Of a DNA stretch of 64,000 nucleotides, positions 32,680-43,471 are shown piece after piece. The DNA is from Tetracentron sinense (Eukaryota > Streptophyta > Magnoliopsida > Trochodendrales > Trochodendraceae): positions 11,844,938-11,908,937 of the forward strand of contig CM026574.1 in NCBI GenBank assembly GCA_015143295.1, written 5' to 3'. The translations under genes and the position numbers were made by a program. The stretch's first letter is position 1. Each line of letters opens with the position of its first letter. The notes under the pieces are model-generated. The model saw only the letters and a list, made by a program, of their open reading frames with translations, searched no databases and had not been told where the DNA came from.

Positions 32680-32996
32680 CTTAAAAATAGGATCCAAGGA
32701 CTCGGGGGGATATTTCAATTATTTAATGTATTGCTAATTGGGTATCCTACAATTACAATGTCTATCATGTACTTGTTAACAAGGGTATAAATGGATGTAA
32801 CAGTGTTGTATTCACCACCTAAACGGGTAAGCTAGTACACGTACCAATGAGGTATGTCAATTTATGTTCTATAAGTAATGAGTTGAAGAAAAGAAAATCC
32901 AGAAACTGTATAACAGAATCCAATATGTGTGGGGATCCGAAATGTTTCTGACACGGGCACATCACCCATTTCGTTCAACAGCCAAGTGCACATCAG

Positions 32997-34268
32997 TGGG
33001 GGCTGTCAATTCGGCCCTATGTTGAGGGGCCGCCCTACAAAACCTGCAAAATAGAGTGTCAGGCCTGATTTTGTAAGACCCACAGACTTGAAGGCCAAGC
33101 TTGGTAAGACCTGAGTCCTGCCCTCCCTAGCCCTCACCCATCTGGTATAGTATAATACACACACATACATACATATATATATATAAGTATAATGGGTGAT
33201 ATTGTCCTTTCTTCATTCTTGAAGAGTCAAGACCCAAGTTCAATAGTACAAAAGTGGGGGTATATTGATAATTTCCACCAACCTTTATAAATTATCTTCC
33301 AGCTCCCTATTAACCTAACAAATGAGGTAGTAAGTATGCGTAATGATTAAGCTATTAGAAATCTTAAAAATCGTTATGAGTATGATATAAAATTTGGTAC
33401 CCTTAATAACAATGTCAAGTGTGGATTGTGGAAAATGTTGTTGCAACCGATTCAAAGAAAAACGATGACTTGGAATGTTTGAGGTTTGAAGAAGAAATGA
33501 GTCTAACTATCAATGTATAATTAGAATCAAAGTCGGATCGGTATTTGGAAGAACCAAGATATAAATCTACAAAATTTGATAGATTGCTTTGGTGGACATT
33601 CAATTCAACAAATTATCCAATTTTATCAATGATGGCCAACACATTTTAGGGATTCCAGTTTCAATAGTTGCTTTTGAGTCTGCATTTAGCACTGGAAGAA
33701 GAGTACTTGACCAGTTTAGGAGTTGTTTAATACCGGAGAGTGTAGAAACCTTTAGTTTGTTGCCAAGATTATATTTTTTTGGAAGATAGTGATTCACTAA
33801 ATATGTTAAAGTTAGACGTATAGAAAGATGATTTAGATAGTTAAACATAAGGTAGATTGAGTTTCATTTAGTAAAAATGAATTATAAAAAATAATAGTTA
33901 CATTATATATATTTTACCCAAGAATATTTTTTGTACTTGTCTAATTCATTTGCCACCGACAAAAAAAAAAATTAATAACTCCGTCATATTACTATTTGCA
34001 TCGTATTGTCGGTCATAACTCCGGATAAAGGATAAAGGATGAAGGTTACACATCAGGTTGGCAATTAGTGTAGAAAAAAAAACTAAATCATACGACTTAA
34101 AAATTTGTTTCGCTCCTCTTTAGGCCCTAGCCTGGACATGACCCTGCCTCGACTCTTGAGAGTAGGGCTTAGGCCTAACTAGTTCAGACACTCCGAGGTC
34201 TAAGGTCTCACTTTTATAAGTGAGGGTCAGGCTTGGTAAGACCGAGGCCTTGCCCTTTGACAACCTTA
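32997..34268 (+). mobile_element. hAT element with decayed transposase C-terminus
   Basis: The element is 1272 bp. Left end TGGGGGCTGTCAA and right end (reverse complement) TAAGGTTGTCAAAGGG; the 8-bp flanks CACATCAG and CACATCAA match at 7 of 8 positions. Around 33560-33790 the + strand encodes the hAT dimerisation region: WWTFNSTNYPILSMMAN, then in another frame LGIPVSIVAFESAFSTGRRV and LDQFRSCLIPESVE. Stops and frame changes show that it is dead. Most of the transposase is missing, so this is an internally deleted element. Confidence 0.88.
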
Positions 34269-34869
34269 CACATCAATCATAAAAAAATAAGAGGGAAGGA
34301 TTGCAAGTCAGGAAGAAAAACAAGTACATAACTCATAAGAGACTTCTTATGTCACAACGAATTCAACGAGCCCATAATTTGAATGAAATAAAGTAGAAAA
34401 AAAAATAATGGGACGAGGATAAATAGATCTATTTGTCCACGATCGTAATATATTTGTTCAATACACAAACTCATAATATATCTACACACACTCATAATAT
34501 ATCTACAAATCCCAAACAGTACGAAGACAAAGTGTCAATAACTGACATCATTCCTAAATCCTAATTCGAAATTACATATGAAAAAGACTAACACATCTGC
34601 ATATGTTCAAACTGGAAAATGGGTTCTTCATGATGAGAGAGTTAATCATTTCTATTTCACGCGCTAAGTAATCTTTTATATGAGTTGCTAAGAGCTAAGC
34701 ACCTTTAATATATACTGTGGGAGCACATACAAGTGCTATAACTAAAATCCATCCGGTGAAATCCAAATTCTAACCAAGAGAGTTTTGTTATGTCATGGAC
34801 TACAATGAATGCCAAAAACTGCCCTCAGTTACATCATAAGTGAATTTTCAAAATTAGGTTGAGCTGCTT

Positions 34870-35141
34870 AACCCACCTTAAACCTTGTCCCATGCACAAG
34901 TAAATTTGTCACTACCATAACACGTTTCCACAATCCTACTCCATACGAGCTCTTTGACCTCTCTTAGCACCCAACCAAATAACTCCCCATTTTTGGTAAC
35001 TATCACTAACCGCCATAAACTCTCCCTCCCCTCCCCAAACCTCCCAACCCATTTACCAAGCAATGGCTTGTTAACTTGGACCAAAGCAAAGCCTTTAGGT
35101 TTAGACCACCACCTCTCTTTGGACGACATATATGATCCCAC
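34870..35141 (-). pseudogene. LINE polyprotein fragment
   Basis: The minus-strand ORF contains NKPLLGKWVGRFGEGRESLW followed by RLVIVTKNG, the block after the reverse transcriptase in plant L1 LINEs (usually ALLGKWLWRF...ALWR). It is about 90 residues with no flanking RT, so a short dead fragment within the PEN-2 intron. Confidence 0.65.
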
Positions 35142-35427
35142 GAAACTAAATGATACTTAAAAGTATCCCCTCTCTCTTTCCAAGGAAAATCCCTCTACTT
35201 TCTCTAGTTTGGTAGTGATCGAGTGAATTATTGTGAGGGTGGACATAAAGTAAGTGGGGAGACTGCTCAATGTGCTTTTGATCTAGGCTAATCTCCCTCC
35301 CTTAGATAGGAATGATGATTTTCACCCTACTAATATTTTGGAAAACATTTTCAACACCGGAGACCACACCGCTTTAGACTTAAAACCTGACCCTAGATGC
35401 ATCCCAATATACACTGATGGTAGAAAC

Positions 35428-36641
35428 TAGGGGTGTCAATAGACCAGACTGGCCCGTGGCCCATCCTGGACTGGCCCATTTAAGGCTCAGCTAGAGCCTG
35501 TTTATGATTTATGAAGCATATTTAATAATTGGGCCAAGCCAGGTTGGCCCATTTAATAATTGGACCGTGCTTCCATGTAGAGTTAAATATCTGTCAAGCC
35601 CGGTAGTAGGCTTCTAATCGGGCCAACCCGACCCGACCGGGCCCAGCCCGGCCCGTTTAATATAACATATATTTTGTTAGTTTTTATTAAATTACTACCA
35701 TGGCCCTAAAATCATGTCATCCAACGCCTGATTAGAGGGGCAAATTAATAATTATGAACCCTCTTCCCAAATCCCCAAGCATAAACCCTAACCTGACCAT
35801 CGAAGACGTCATCCCTCTCCCTCACCTCTCTGCTCTCTCTACAGTGGTGTGAAGTGTGAACTCTCTCCCTCAAACAACAAGTGGCAACACTAGATTTCCC
35901 ATCCTATGTGTATGGCACTCATCCATCATATCAAGAATGGGATATTCAAGCACTAACACTTTGAGCGTAGAGGTTCTATCTTCTGTTTCATAAGCAATCA
36001 GCATCAATCGTGGAGAGGCATATGGGACCAAGGCCTCACTCATCAACCATGGCCACACTGATATGGCCACTGATGAGTGCATAAATCTCACCCCTCCTCA
36101 TTTGCTCCCTATTCTTCCTCAGCATAAGCAAATTAAGATCTCACTCATAAACCATGGCCACACTGAGGTTGATGCTCTGCCTCTAAAATAATTGGAATAA
36201 GTTCATCCTCGAAGGTGACTCTCAATCTATTATGCATGCTATTTGTGAGGATGCAGGGCCCCCTCATTGGGATATCAAGTCAATCTTTGAAGACATCAAA
36301 ATTTTATGGAGAAATTTCTCAAATTCCTCTATTTCGTGGGTGCGTAGATCTCAAAATTCAGAAGCTCATAATCTTGCAAAAATAACAAATGTGGAGGTAT
36401 CAAAGTTTTTTCAAACTGGAATATGTACCAAGGAAAATCTGATCTTTTATGGTAGAGGTTATAACCTCCAGACCTATGTACATCGTTCCTTTATTTGAAT
36501 AAATTATTAGTTTCCTACCAAAAAATAAAAATAAAATATGGCCACTGATTAATAATAGTGTGGGCTTGGGCCTACTTATTCAGCTCGTTTCGTTTATTAA
36601 ATGGGCAACAACCGGACCAGCCCAGCCCATTGACACCCTTA
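35428..36641. mobile_element. hAT element carrying a LINE RNase H fragment
   Basis: The element is 1214 bp with ends TAGGGGTGTCAATAGACC and (reverse complement) TAAGGGTGTCAATGGGC, each followed by GGCCCG-rich subterminal sequence. The 8-bp flanks GTAGAAAC and GAAGAGAC agree at 6 of 8 positions. Between 36190 and 36425 the + strand encodes an RNase H-like (RVT_3) segment: KFILEGDSQSIMHAI, WDIKSIFEDIKIL and ISWVRRSQNSEAHNLAK. A 25-bp phrase CTCATCAACCATGGCCACAC occurs twice (about 36038 and 36145). No hAT transposase was seen. Confidence 0.8.
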
Positions 36642-36813
36642 GAAGAGACCCTATCTTACAGTCTAGACCTGCTCTAATTCAGAAAAGTTTGGGACCTCAC
36701 CAACCTTCAAGATCTCACTATTAGATAGGTTGACTTTCAAACATGACAATGCTTCGAAATCATAGGAGTTTTAGTTTTAGGAATAAACATGGGTCACCTA
36801 TCATTTTGTAAAA

Positions 36814-36816
<3 letters not shown>

Positions 36817-36851
<35 letters not shown>
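36817..36851. repeat. (AT)n microsatellite
   Basis: About 17 uninterrupted AT dinucleotides in the PEN-2 intron. Confidence 0.95.
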
Positions 36852-36854
<3 letters not shown>

Positions 36855-38086
36855 ATAGATAGATATATCCCTGGGGTGCGACAATTATATGTATCGGCCA
36901 ATATATCAATTTTTTTCAGATATTTAAAACTCTGCTTAAGGTTTCAGTTAGACCCGTTACTCATTCAAAAATCGGTTTAAAACCTTGAAAGAAGCAGAAG
37001 ATAATCTACAAATAGATCCAAAGCAACACAAACATGATCCCCATAAACACAAAAAGAAAATTTGTAATGGCTTTTAACTGAAAAGGAAGACCCTCTTCAG
37101 TAATAGGAATAATGCTAAATTAGGAAAGATGGAATACAGTTAAATGCTCGAAGATGTTACATCCTTAGCACAAATAACAAAGATTATTCCAAAAAACAAA
37201 AACAAAAATCATCCTACAACTTGAACTGTAACATTTCTATGCAATATCAACACGAAATTAGGGAGTGATACATTTATCAAGTTAAACTCGAAAATACTTA
37301 GATGCACTAGGAGAGAGAAAATAAACTGAAATATAGAAACCCAAATTTCGCAGTTTGAAATTTTTTTTCTTCCATTTCTATGTGAATCAAATCAATGAAA
37401 ATTATGAGCAGGGACTCCCTTATCAATTCAATCAACAAAAAATTCAAATGTAGTTAAACCAAAAAAGAGATCATCCAACAAAGAAACCTGCAACGGATTC
37501 CATTATGTTTTAGTTTCTTCCATTTCTTGACAAGATCAGCACAATTTGAGTATGAATTATCCTATTGTGTCACTCTACATCTCTACCAAAAAAACCCCAA
37601 ATGCAGTGAAAGCAAAAAACTCGACAGATACGGGGAAAAAAAAAAAACCCCATCAAATTATCTAAAAAATCTGAAATACTCATAGTTGTTTAGCTAATAT
37701 GAAAGACCAGATATCATTCAATGAATCAAAGATTTTCCACAATTCTAAATGGGTATGCTCAATTGTTTGAAATATAAAACAAAAATGAAAAAAGGAAGAA
37801 TTGGATCGACGAATGCGAGGGAATGTGAAAGAAAAGGCCAGAAGTAGAAGCAATTGAGAGCCCATAGCTATGGAAGGAGGAAGAATCCCAACTTGAAGAA
37901 AAGACGGGCGTAGCTTAGCGAGTCTTCTTCGGTGGGGCCATCTATTGTGGGCCATAGAGGCGTAGGGTTGTTGGGGTTGCTCAAACTCCTCCTCTCTGGT
38001 TCTCGTCCTGTGCTTTCCGCCCTCTCCATATCTCTCTCTCTCTCTCTCAACATGAAATGAATTCCATCACAGAAATGAGTTAAAAA

Positions 38087-38239
38087 TGGGGTCTCAATGG
38101 ACCGGGCTGCCTGGGGCTCGGCCCGGCCCGGACCGACCGGTTAAGTAGTTGGGGGAGCAAGGGGTTGAGTTGAGCCTACCTCTAAAGCCTATTTATAATC
38201 GGGCCGCAATTGGCCAAAACCAGCCCATTGACGCCCTTA
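38087..38239. mobile_element. Small hAT MITE upstream of PEN-2
   Basis: The element is 153 bp, with ends TGGGGTCTCAATGGACC and (reverse complement) TAAGGGCGTCAATGGGC. The 8-bp flanks GTTAAAAA and GTTATAAA match at 7 of 8 positions. GGCTCGGCCCGGCCCGGAC is typical hAT subterminal sequence. It sits about 60 bp upstream of the PEN-2 ATG, in its promoter or 5' UTR. Confidence 0.82.
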
Positions 38240-38415
38240 GTTATAAAGACCATGCTTTGGACTGAAGGACTTTATTAGACCATAAACATATGTATATAGT
38301 ATCAATTTTTTCTGTTTTCTAAATTTTTAATGTGTTAAAATATGAAATAACTCCACGCGATAGGCTAATCTTGCTTCTGTGGAACCTAGCACAGATACCC
38401 CCCCCCCCCCCCCCC

Positions 38416-38580
38416 TTCTCGTGTCAGTGGTAGGGGTGTGGCCTTCCATGGAGGAGGTTTAGGGATCTACTCCCACCCGGGTATGAGTTGCAAGAGCTCC
38501 ATTGCCCAAGCTAACTTCTGACCGGTTAACTCTACTAATGTAGGTAAATGATATCTCTCATAAAAAAAAAAAACAAAAAA
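38416..38580 (+). mobile_element. tRNA-type SINE (plus)
   Basis: A tRNA-like head (GTGTCAGTGGTAGGGGTGTG as A-box-like, GGTTTAGGGATCTACTCCC as B-box-like) is followed by a body and a terminal A-rich tail (38561-38580). The body matches the minus-strand copy at 25025-25180. A C16 run immediately precedes it. Confidence 0.75.
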
Positions 38581-39109
38581 ACTCGCATAGGACAAAATTT
38601 CGAGATAAGATTTAAAACATTATAACAGTATGGGAAGAAGTGTTTAAAAACATTTAAAAAATAAAATAAACACAATAGTTTAATTGAAAGGTAAAGATGA
38701 TTAATAAATGAAAGTGAAAAATAATGAATTTAGAAAACAGAAAAAATTGGTAAGGTAGAGCAAGTGGCAGAGAATAAAGGTAAAGATGATTAGTAAGGTA
38801 GAGCAAGTGGCAGAGAATTTCATCTAGCACTTGCTGCATCACATAGACAAAATATCAAATACATGCAATAACAGATAGGTAGAAATTTTACAGTAAGAAA
38901 TATGACAAATAATTATGAATTATGTTGTAACAAATCACAAATGTTGTATTTGTTCTTCATAATTGCATTAAATTTATATCTGAACTTCATTAGTTATTTC
39001 ACCGGTTTTGAGCATAACTTTAATAATCTCATATGCCTTGCTTTTTTCTTTTTTCTTTTTGTGATTCCTTGATATCATTTGTTGGAACAATTTTTTTTTT
39101 ATTTTTCTT

Positions 39110-39650
39110 AAAAGGAAACCACTCAAAAGGAGTGGGAGGTTTGGCAGACCCCTACCTGTTTATTAATAAATAAAAATTAGGGGGACATAAAACCTTACCC
39201 CTACATAGACCCAAACTAAGAGAAAATAAAAGAGAGGGGGGGACATAAAACCTTACCCCTACATAGACCCAAACTAAGAGAAAATAAAAGAGAGGGGGGG
39301 ACATAAAACCTTATCCCTACAAGGACTCAAAGAAAAAAAATAAGGGGGGGGGGCATAAAACCTTACCCCAACAATCAAACCTAAAGAAGAAAAAAGATAG
39401 GGGGGGACATAAACCTTACCCCTATACAAGAAAGCAAGATGCAAGAGAAAATCAATCATTAAAAGCCAGTCTAATATTTCCAAGACCATCTTGATCACTC
39501 AATATAAGGGATTTGAGCCTGACTGGAATAATTTGATTAGGAAAAATTTCCCCATAACGCTGAGTGCTACATCCAAAATTAGCTAAAAAATCTGCCACCA
39601 TATTACCTTCCCTAAAGATATGAGAAAAAGAGTAGCAGATATTCATCACC
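39110..39650 (-). mobile_element. LINE 3' end: RNase H C-terminus and 3' UTR
   Basis: The minus strand at 39650-39452 encodes SFSHIFREGNMVADFLANFG, the end of a LINE RNase H (RVT_3) domain. The downstream 3' UTR ends in AATAAACAGGTAGGGGTCTG and CCAAACCTCCCACTCC. Within the UTR five ~56-60 bp tandem copies (39178-39430) each contain GGGACATAAAACCTTACCCC on the + strand. The same tail sequence occurs at 62565-62640, so both belong to one LINE family. Confidence 0.8.
39178..39430. repeat. Five ~58-bp tandem repeats in the LINE 3' UTR
   Basis: Each unit has a G-run, ACATAAAACCTTACCCCTAC and an A/G-rich segment. The first two are nearly identical and the later ones diverge. G-run length varies from 5 to 10. 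Confidence 0.85.
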
Positions 39651-41024
39651 TTTTTGGAACAATGATTTTGTCTATTCTAGTATTAAAAAAAAATCAATAA
39701 CAAATTTTTCTTAAAAAAATTGTAGTAGAGAAAGCATATAATATATAATAAAAAAATATATATATTAGAAAAGAAATATAAACACAAAGGTAAGGATCCT
39801 ACAAAATTCTACTACATCCATGTGATCTCCACTCAGGGGTTTGCGGAGGCCATGTCAACAGTCAGATGCTTGCTAAAAAGAAGTACCAGTACGAGAGAAA
39901 TATTTATTGGCAGAAACTTCCCCCGAACCTCGAATCGTCAATTTGATTACGATCCAAAATCTCATTTTTCAGCTAAACCAGTTGTTCTGCCTGGACCAGG
40001 GACTCACACATGTCAATAACCAAACAAAAAAGGATAAAGAAAAATCGCACGAATTTTAAATTTTACTTTTAAAAAATAATAGAGAGATTATATAAACTAA
40101 CTTGAAATTCTAGTTGTATGTCGACCCTGGTTGAGATCTGCAACAATAATAATGTAGAGTTCTTAGAAATATAATCAGGATTCTTTCGACAACCATTGGA
40201 TATGAAAATGCATGATGTAAATTATTATCTATAACATCTAACATCATTATATGTTCCTAAGTTCTTTAATATATATAAAAGGAGGCCATCAACATTCTAT
40301 AAATTAACAGCTGATGCATCACTTGATCGTGTAGAACCATGGGGGTTAGATCTCTGTCAGAAAGTAATATTGTATTTAATTTTGCTTTTTTGTAGGTGTA
40401 GAACCAAATGAAAGGGGGATTTTGCAACTTTCCTCTTTCAAATTTAAATTTTGAATCATCTTTGGCTTTTTTTGGGAGAAAAGCATGCATAGTTATAAAA
40501 TAAAATAAAAAAACAAATGCAAAGGGGTTTCTGCAGCCTTCCTCTTCCAATTTTTTTTGAGAACCAAATGCATCATTTTATTATATTAAAAAAATAACAA
40601 ATAGAGAGGTTTAAATGTAGTACTTGTTGGGGTCGTCAGTGACGAGATGGATAACAAATACTTGATTCATCACGGGTGGCCTTCCTTGTTTATGTGTCTT
40701 TCGAGAGAGAAAATAGCGAGAAGTGAGAGCATGTTGTTTGGGGAAGTTCAAAAAATTTTAGGGACGTCGAAAATAAGGAGAGTAGTAAAGGGGTGAAAGA
40801 TGACAAAAATAGAGAGATAGAGACAAAAATAGAGAGACAGGAGCAGTGGGGTAGAAATGAACGAAGAGCAATGTGATATGTAGGCCAAGATGAGGAAGTA
40901 AGGGAAAATTGTACGATACAATATTTAGAACGGGCGTATCATTTTGGGAATTCCATATAATGCGTGCTCTTAGGTGAAAAGATTCTACAACATTAACATT
41001 TACAATTGTTGTTGATTAACTTTT
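39651..41024. other. Spacer, nothing recognised
   Basis: AT-rich. Several 60-95 codon ORFs exist on both strands but none has a recognisable motif or a splice context that supports a gene. Confidence 0.4.
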
Positions 41025-41739
41025 TGTTGGATCGTGTGGCCATGAGCCCTCGATTTGTCTTTCGAGGACTCATGGTCAAGGTTTCTTCTTCTCTTTTGAG
41101 CAATTTCTTCATTTATAAGCAAGTCATCCCTTAGAAACTCTAGGTTTCTCCTCTACTTTGTCAAATTAGGATTTGAGAAACTTAGGGATCTCAAACCCTC
41201 AAAATAGAAAGTCTACTTATAACCTTAGGGGGTTATAAAAACCCCAAAACACCCTAAAAATCTCGTAAAATAGTGGAAAACCCCAAATCATTAAAAGTCG
41301 GTCGACCGGCTGGGCTTGAAAGACCCCTGTTTGCAAAAAATCCACCAGTCGGTTGATCGGGGGTCTAAAATCTCTACTGTTCCCCTTTTTTTTGACAGTC
41401 AATCGATCGGGTAAGCTGGGCGGTCAACATACGACTGGGCCATTTCTCATCGTTTTTCTTTCCTTTCTTTTTTTTCCAACTTTAGTTTAAGTGTTCTAAA
41501 CTTTCCATAGATGTTAATTAGCACATGGACAAACACACCATTAAATCATTTGACTATATTACCCTAGATATTTACGAAAATAAAATCGAATTAGATTCAA
41601 GTATGTACACTCAACTTGTGTGATTTAGTAATATATATGTTTATATATTTATTGTTGTTCAATTCTTTATTTGTCTAACTTATGCAATGATTTAGTAAGT
41701 ATATCTAACAATTTCTATATTCAGGATAATATTCCAACA
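41025..41739 (-). mobile_element. Solo LTR-like segment (minus)
   Basis: The minus strand starts TGTTGGAATATTATCC and ends CACACGATCCAACA, giving TGTTGGA...TCCAACA ends over 715 bp. Inside are a promoter-like region and a cluster of self-complementary motifs (GTCGGTCGACCGGC, CAATCGATCGGG). No second LTR or target duplication was found, so solo status is inferred. Confidence 0.55.
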
Positions 41740-42088
41740 GATAATAGATACCTGCACAGCAATTGGTATATGAAGCTGTGGGAATTGGTGAAGAAGAAAG
41801 ATCTTGGTGATGTGGGTAGAGTAAATTGGGTATGAGAAATGGAGGGAGAGATTCCATGGAGTGGTCTTTGTGGGAGTGAGTGAGGAAAAAGGGAGGCCTT
41901 TGGGCATCTCCATCGGCAATTTATTATCTTTTGGAGAAAAGGAGAGAAGAGATGCAAAAGAGAAGAATAGAAGCAAGTCAAGATTCTCAAGACTTCAACA
42001 CTAGACGAAGAGAATGAATGGATTGAAAATTAGTTATCATAGAATAGTGGAGGACTGTTTATGGTAGTTTTCAAAGCAGTCATGAGTA

Positions 42089-42393
42089 TGGTTTGTTTGG
42101 TAACGGATGCAAATTTATTCTAGTTCTAGATTAGAATGAAAAGTAGGTGCAAAGATTTGCCTGCCAGACTGTCATGGGAACAACTTTCTACTGCTCCCAA
42201 CTCCCCAACTCCCAACCAACTTCCAACCTCCAACAAACTTCCTAGGCAAGTACTACATTTAGACTTAGATGGAATTACATTCCACCTTCTTTTAGGGGGT
42301 AGGGGGATATTTTTCTTGGTGGTACCAAACAAAGAATAATCTTGTCCTAAGAGCTCTGTGTTCAAGAAAAGCTTATTTCCGTTACCAAACACC
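42089..42393. mobile_element. MITE with TTTGGTAACGGA ends
   Basis: The left tip TTTGGTAACGGATGCAAAT pairs with the right tip (reverse complement) GTTTGGTAACGGAAATAAGC. It is about 305 bp with no coding content, downstream of the MAPKKK3 gene. Confidence 0.5.
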
Positions 42394-43471
42394 CTTGACA
42401 TAAAATAAAAATAAAAAAGTAAACTAAAAACCTTGAGTCCCACACAAAAACAAAGTAACAGTATTGTACTATGGAAATGGGTGGTATCAAGTCACTGAAC
42501 CTTTGGATCGGAGCTCAACTTGAACCCCGACTCCTGGACAGATCGATTCCATGATCTAAACTTCAAGCTGATATGGTTTTACTCCTAAAAGAGGAATTTG
42601 CCCCTGATTATCATGTATCATTTACAGGCACAGAAAAGAGGGGTATGTAACTGTGTGTTGGCCATGAAGTAGTTTACAACAACTAAGCACATCTACAGCT
42701 TTGCTTAGTAGATTGTTATCACTACCTCCGATACACCTGACAGTAGATACACCTTCATCCGATTGATCCCAACTGAGAGCTCTCAAGCTAAATTCAAGTG
42801 ATAATATGAGCATAACCATTATATATTCCATTCTTTAGACAAGAATATGGCAACACTGCACAGGAAAAAAAAAAAAGTTTGTATTACAGATGGTTACATC
42901 CTGGTGATCTTCCCTTGCCAAGACCTTTTCTTATTGGTAAACAGTTGCCTGGATCTGGTCATTGCAATCCTTTAGCTAAACAGGAATCACTGCAAATAAA
43001 TGGCTACAATTGCTTTTGCAATTTGCATATTGATTGCAAAAGCATCAACAATATATATAGATTCTGAACTTTCATATTATTACCACCTCCTAAAGGAAAA
43101 ACAAACATCTTCATTTTATACACAACAAATTTTAAGAATATAACCTGACTTCCAGTTACAATGATCATAAGAAATGTTACAACATCAAGAAATTCGGTAG
43201 CCTTGCATCCATCAAAATCTGTCCACACTAATCTCTTTGCTCTTCAAAGTTCACCCATGAAATCACCTCATGGGGCTTGTTGCATCATTTTCTTAGATGG
43301 GAAAGCAATATGACTTTCTCATCCAATTACTATCTCACGTAGTACACTCAGTTCTGGAGAGATAAGTGTAAAGTATACAAATCTTGTAAAACAAAATGTG
43401 ATCTTTAATCTGCGAGGTATTTGGCATGATCGGGAAAGAACTTCTCTTGTTGGAATTCGCTAATATGTCCG
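42394..43471 (-). other. 3' flank / probable 3' UTR of MAPKKK3
   Basis: No other gene was recognised between the MITE and the MAPKKK3 stop codon at 43472. The 3' UTR must end somewhere in here; the exact site cannot be fixed from sequence. Confidence 0.4.

Larger units (their letters stand above)
31013..38029 (-). pseudogene. PEN2: PEN-2 (gamma-secretase subunit), two recognisable exons, first exon damaged
   Basis: Exon 1 starts at ATG 38029 (MERAESTGREPERR) and encodes LWPTIDGPTEEDSLSYARLF, FKLGFFLLP and LWALNCFYFWP, then FPRIRR. The last exon (about 31188-31013) encodes IVGSAIGFVVFTVLLSSWAL, TFAIGGERLFGLVWG and YNVADRLGLTGWN, then TAG. Order and content match plant PEN-2, a small membrane protein that completes the presenilin protease complex. 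Within exon 1 a TAG at 37870-37868 replaces the Trp expected in LLPWLW, and FPRIRR is in another frame than CFYFWP, implying an indel near 37815-37835. The intron is about 6.6 kb and full of transposons. It may be a pseudogene, or the two lesions may be assembly errors; the last exon is intact. An alternative ATG at 38053 would only add a GA-repeat-encoded RERERD stretch. Confidence 0.85.

Noticed and set aside
34000..34270. Separate small GC-rich MITE at 34130-34260
   Set aside because: Its GCCTGGACATG/GGTCAGGCTTGG motifs mirror 33010-33120, so it is the right subterminal end of the hAT element at 32997-34268.
37680..37955. 91-codon minus ORF beginning MAHNRWPHRRRLAKLRPS
   Set aside because: A shifted frame over PEN-2 exon 1; only the FPRIRR piece is informative and is used there.
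41692..41990. Two overlapping 90-codon minus-strand ORFs
   Set aside because: Both partly overlap the LTR-like segment end and lack any recognisable motif or conserved pattern.
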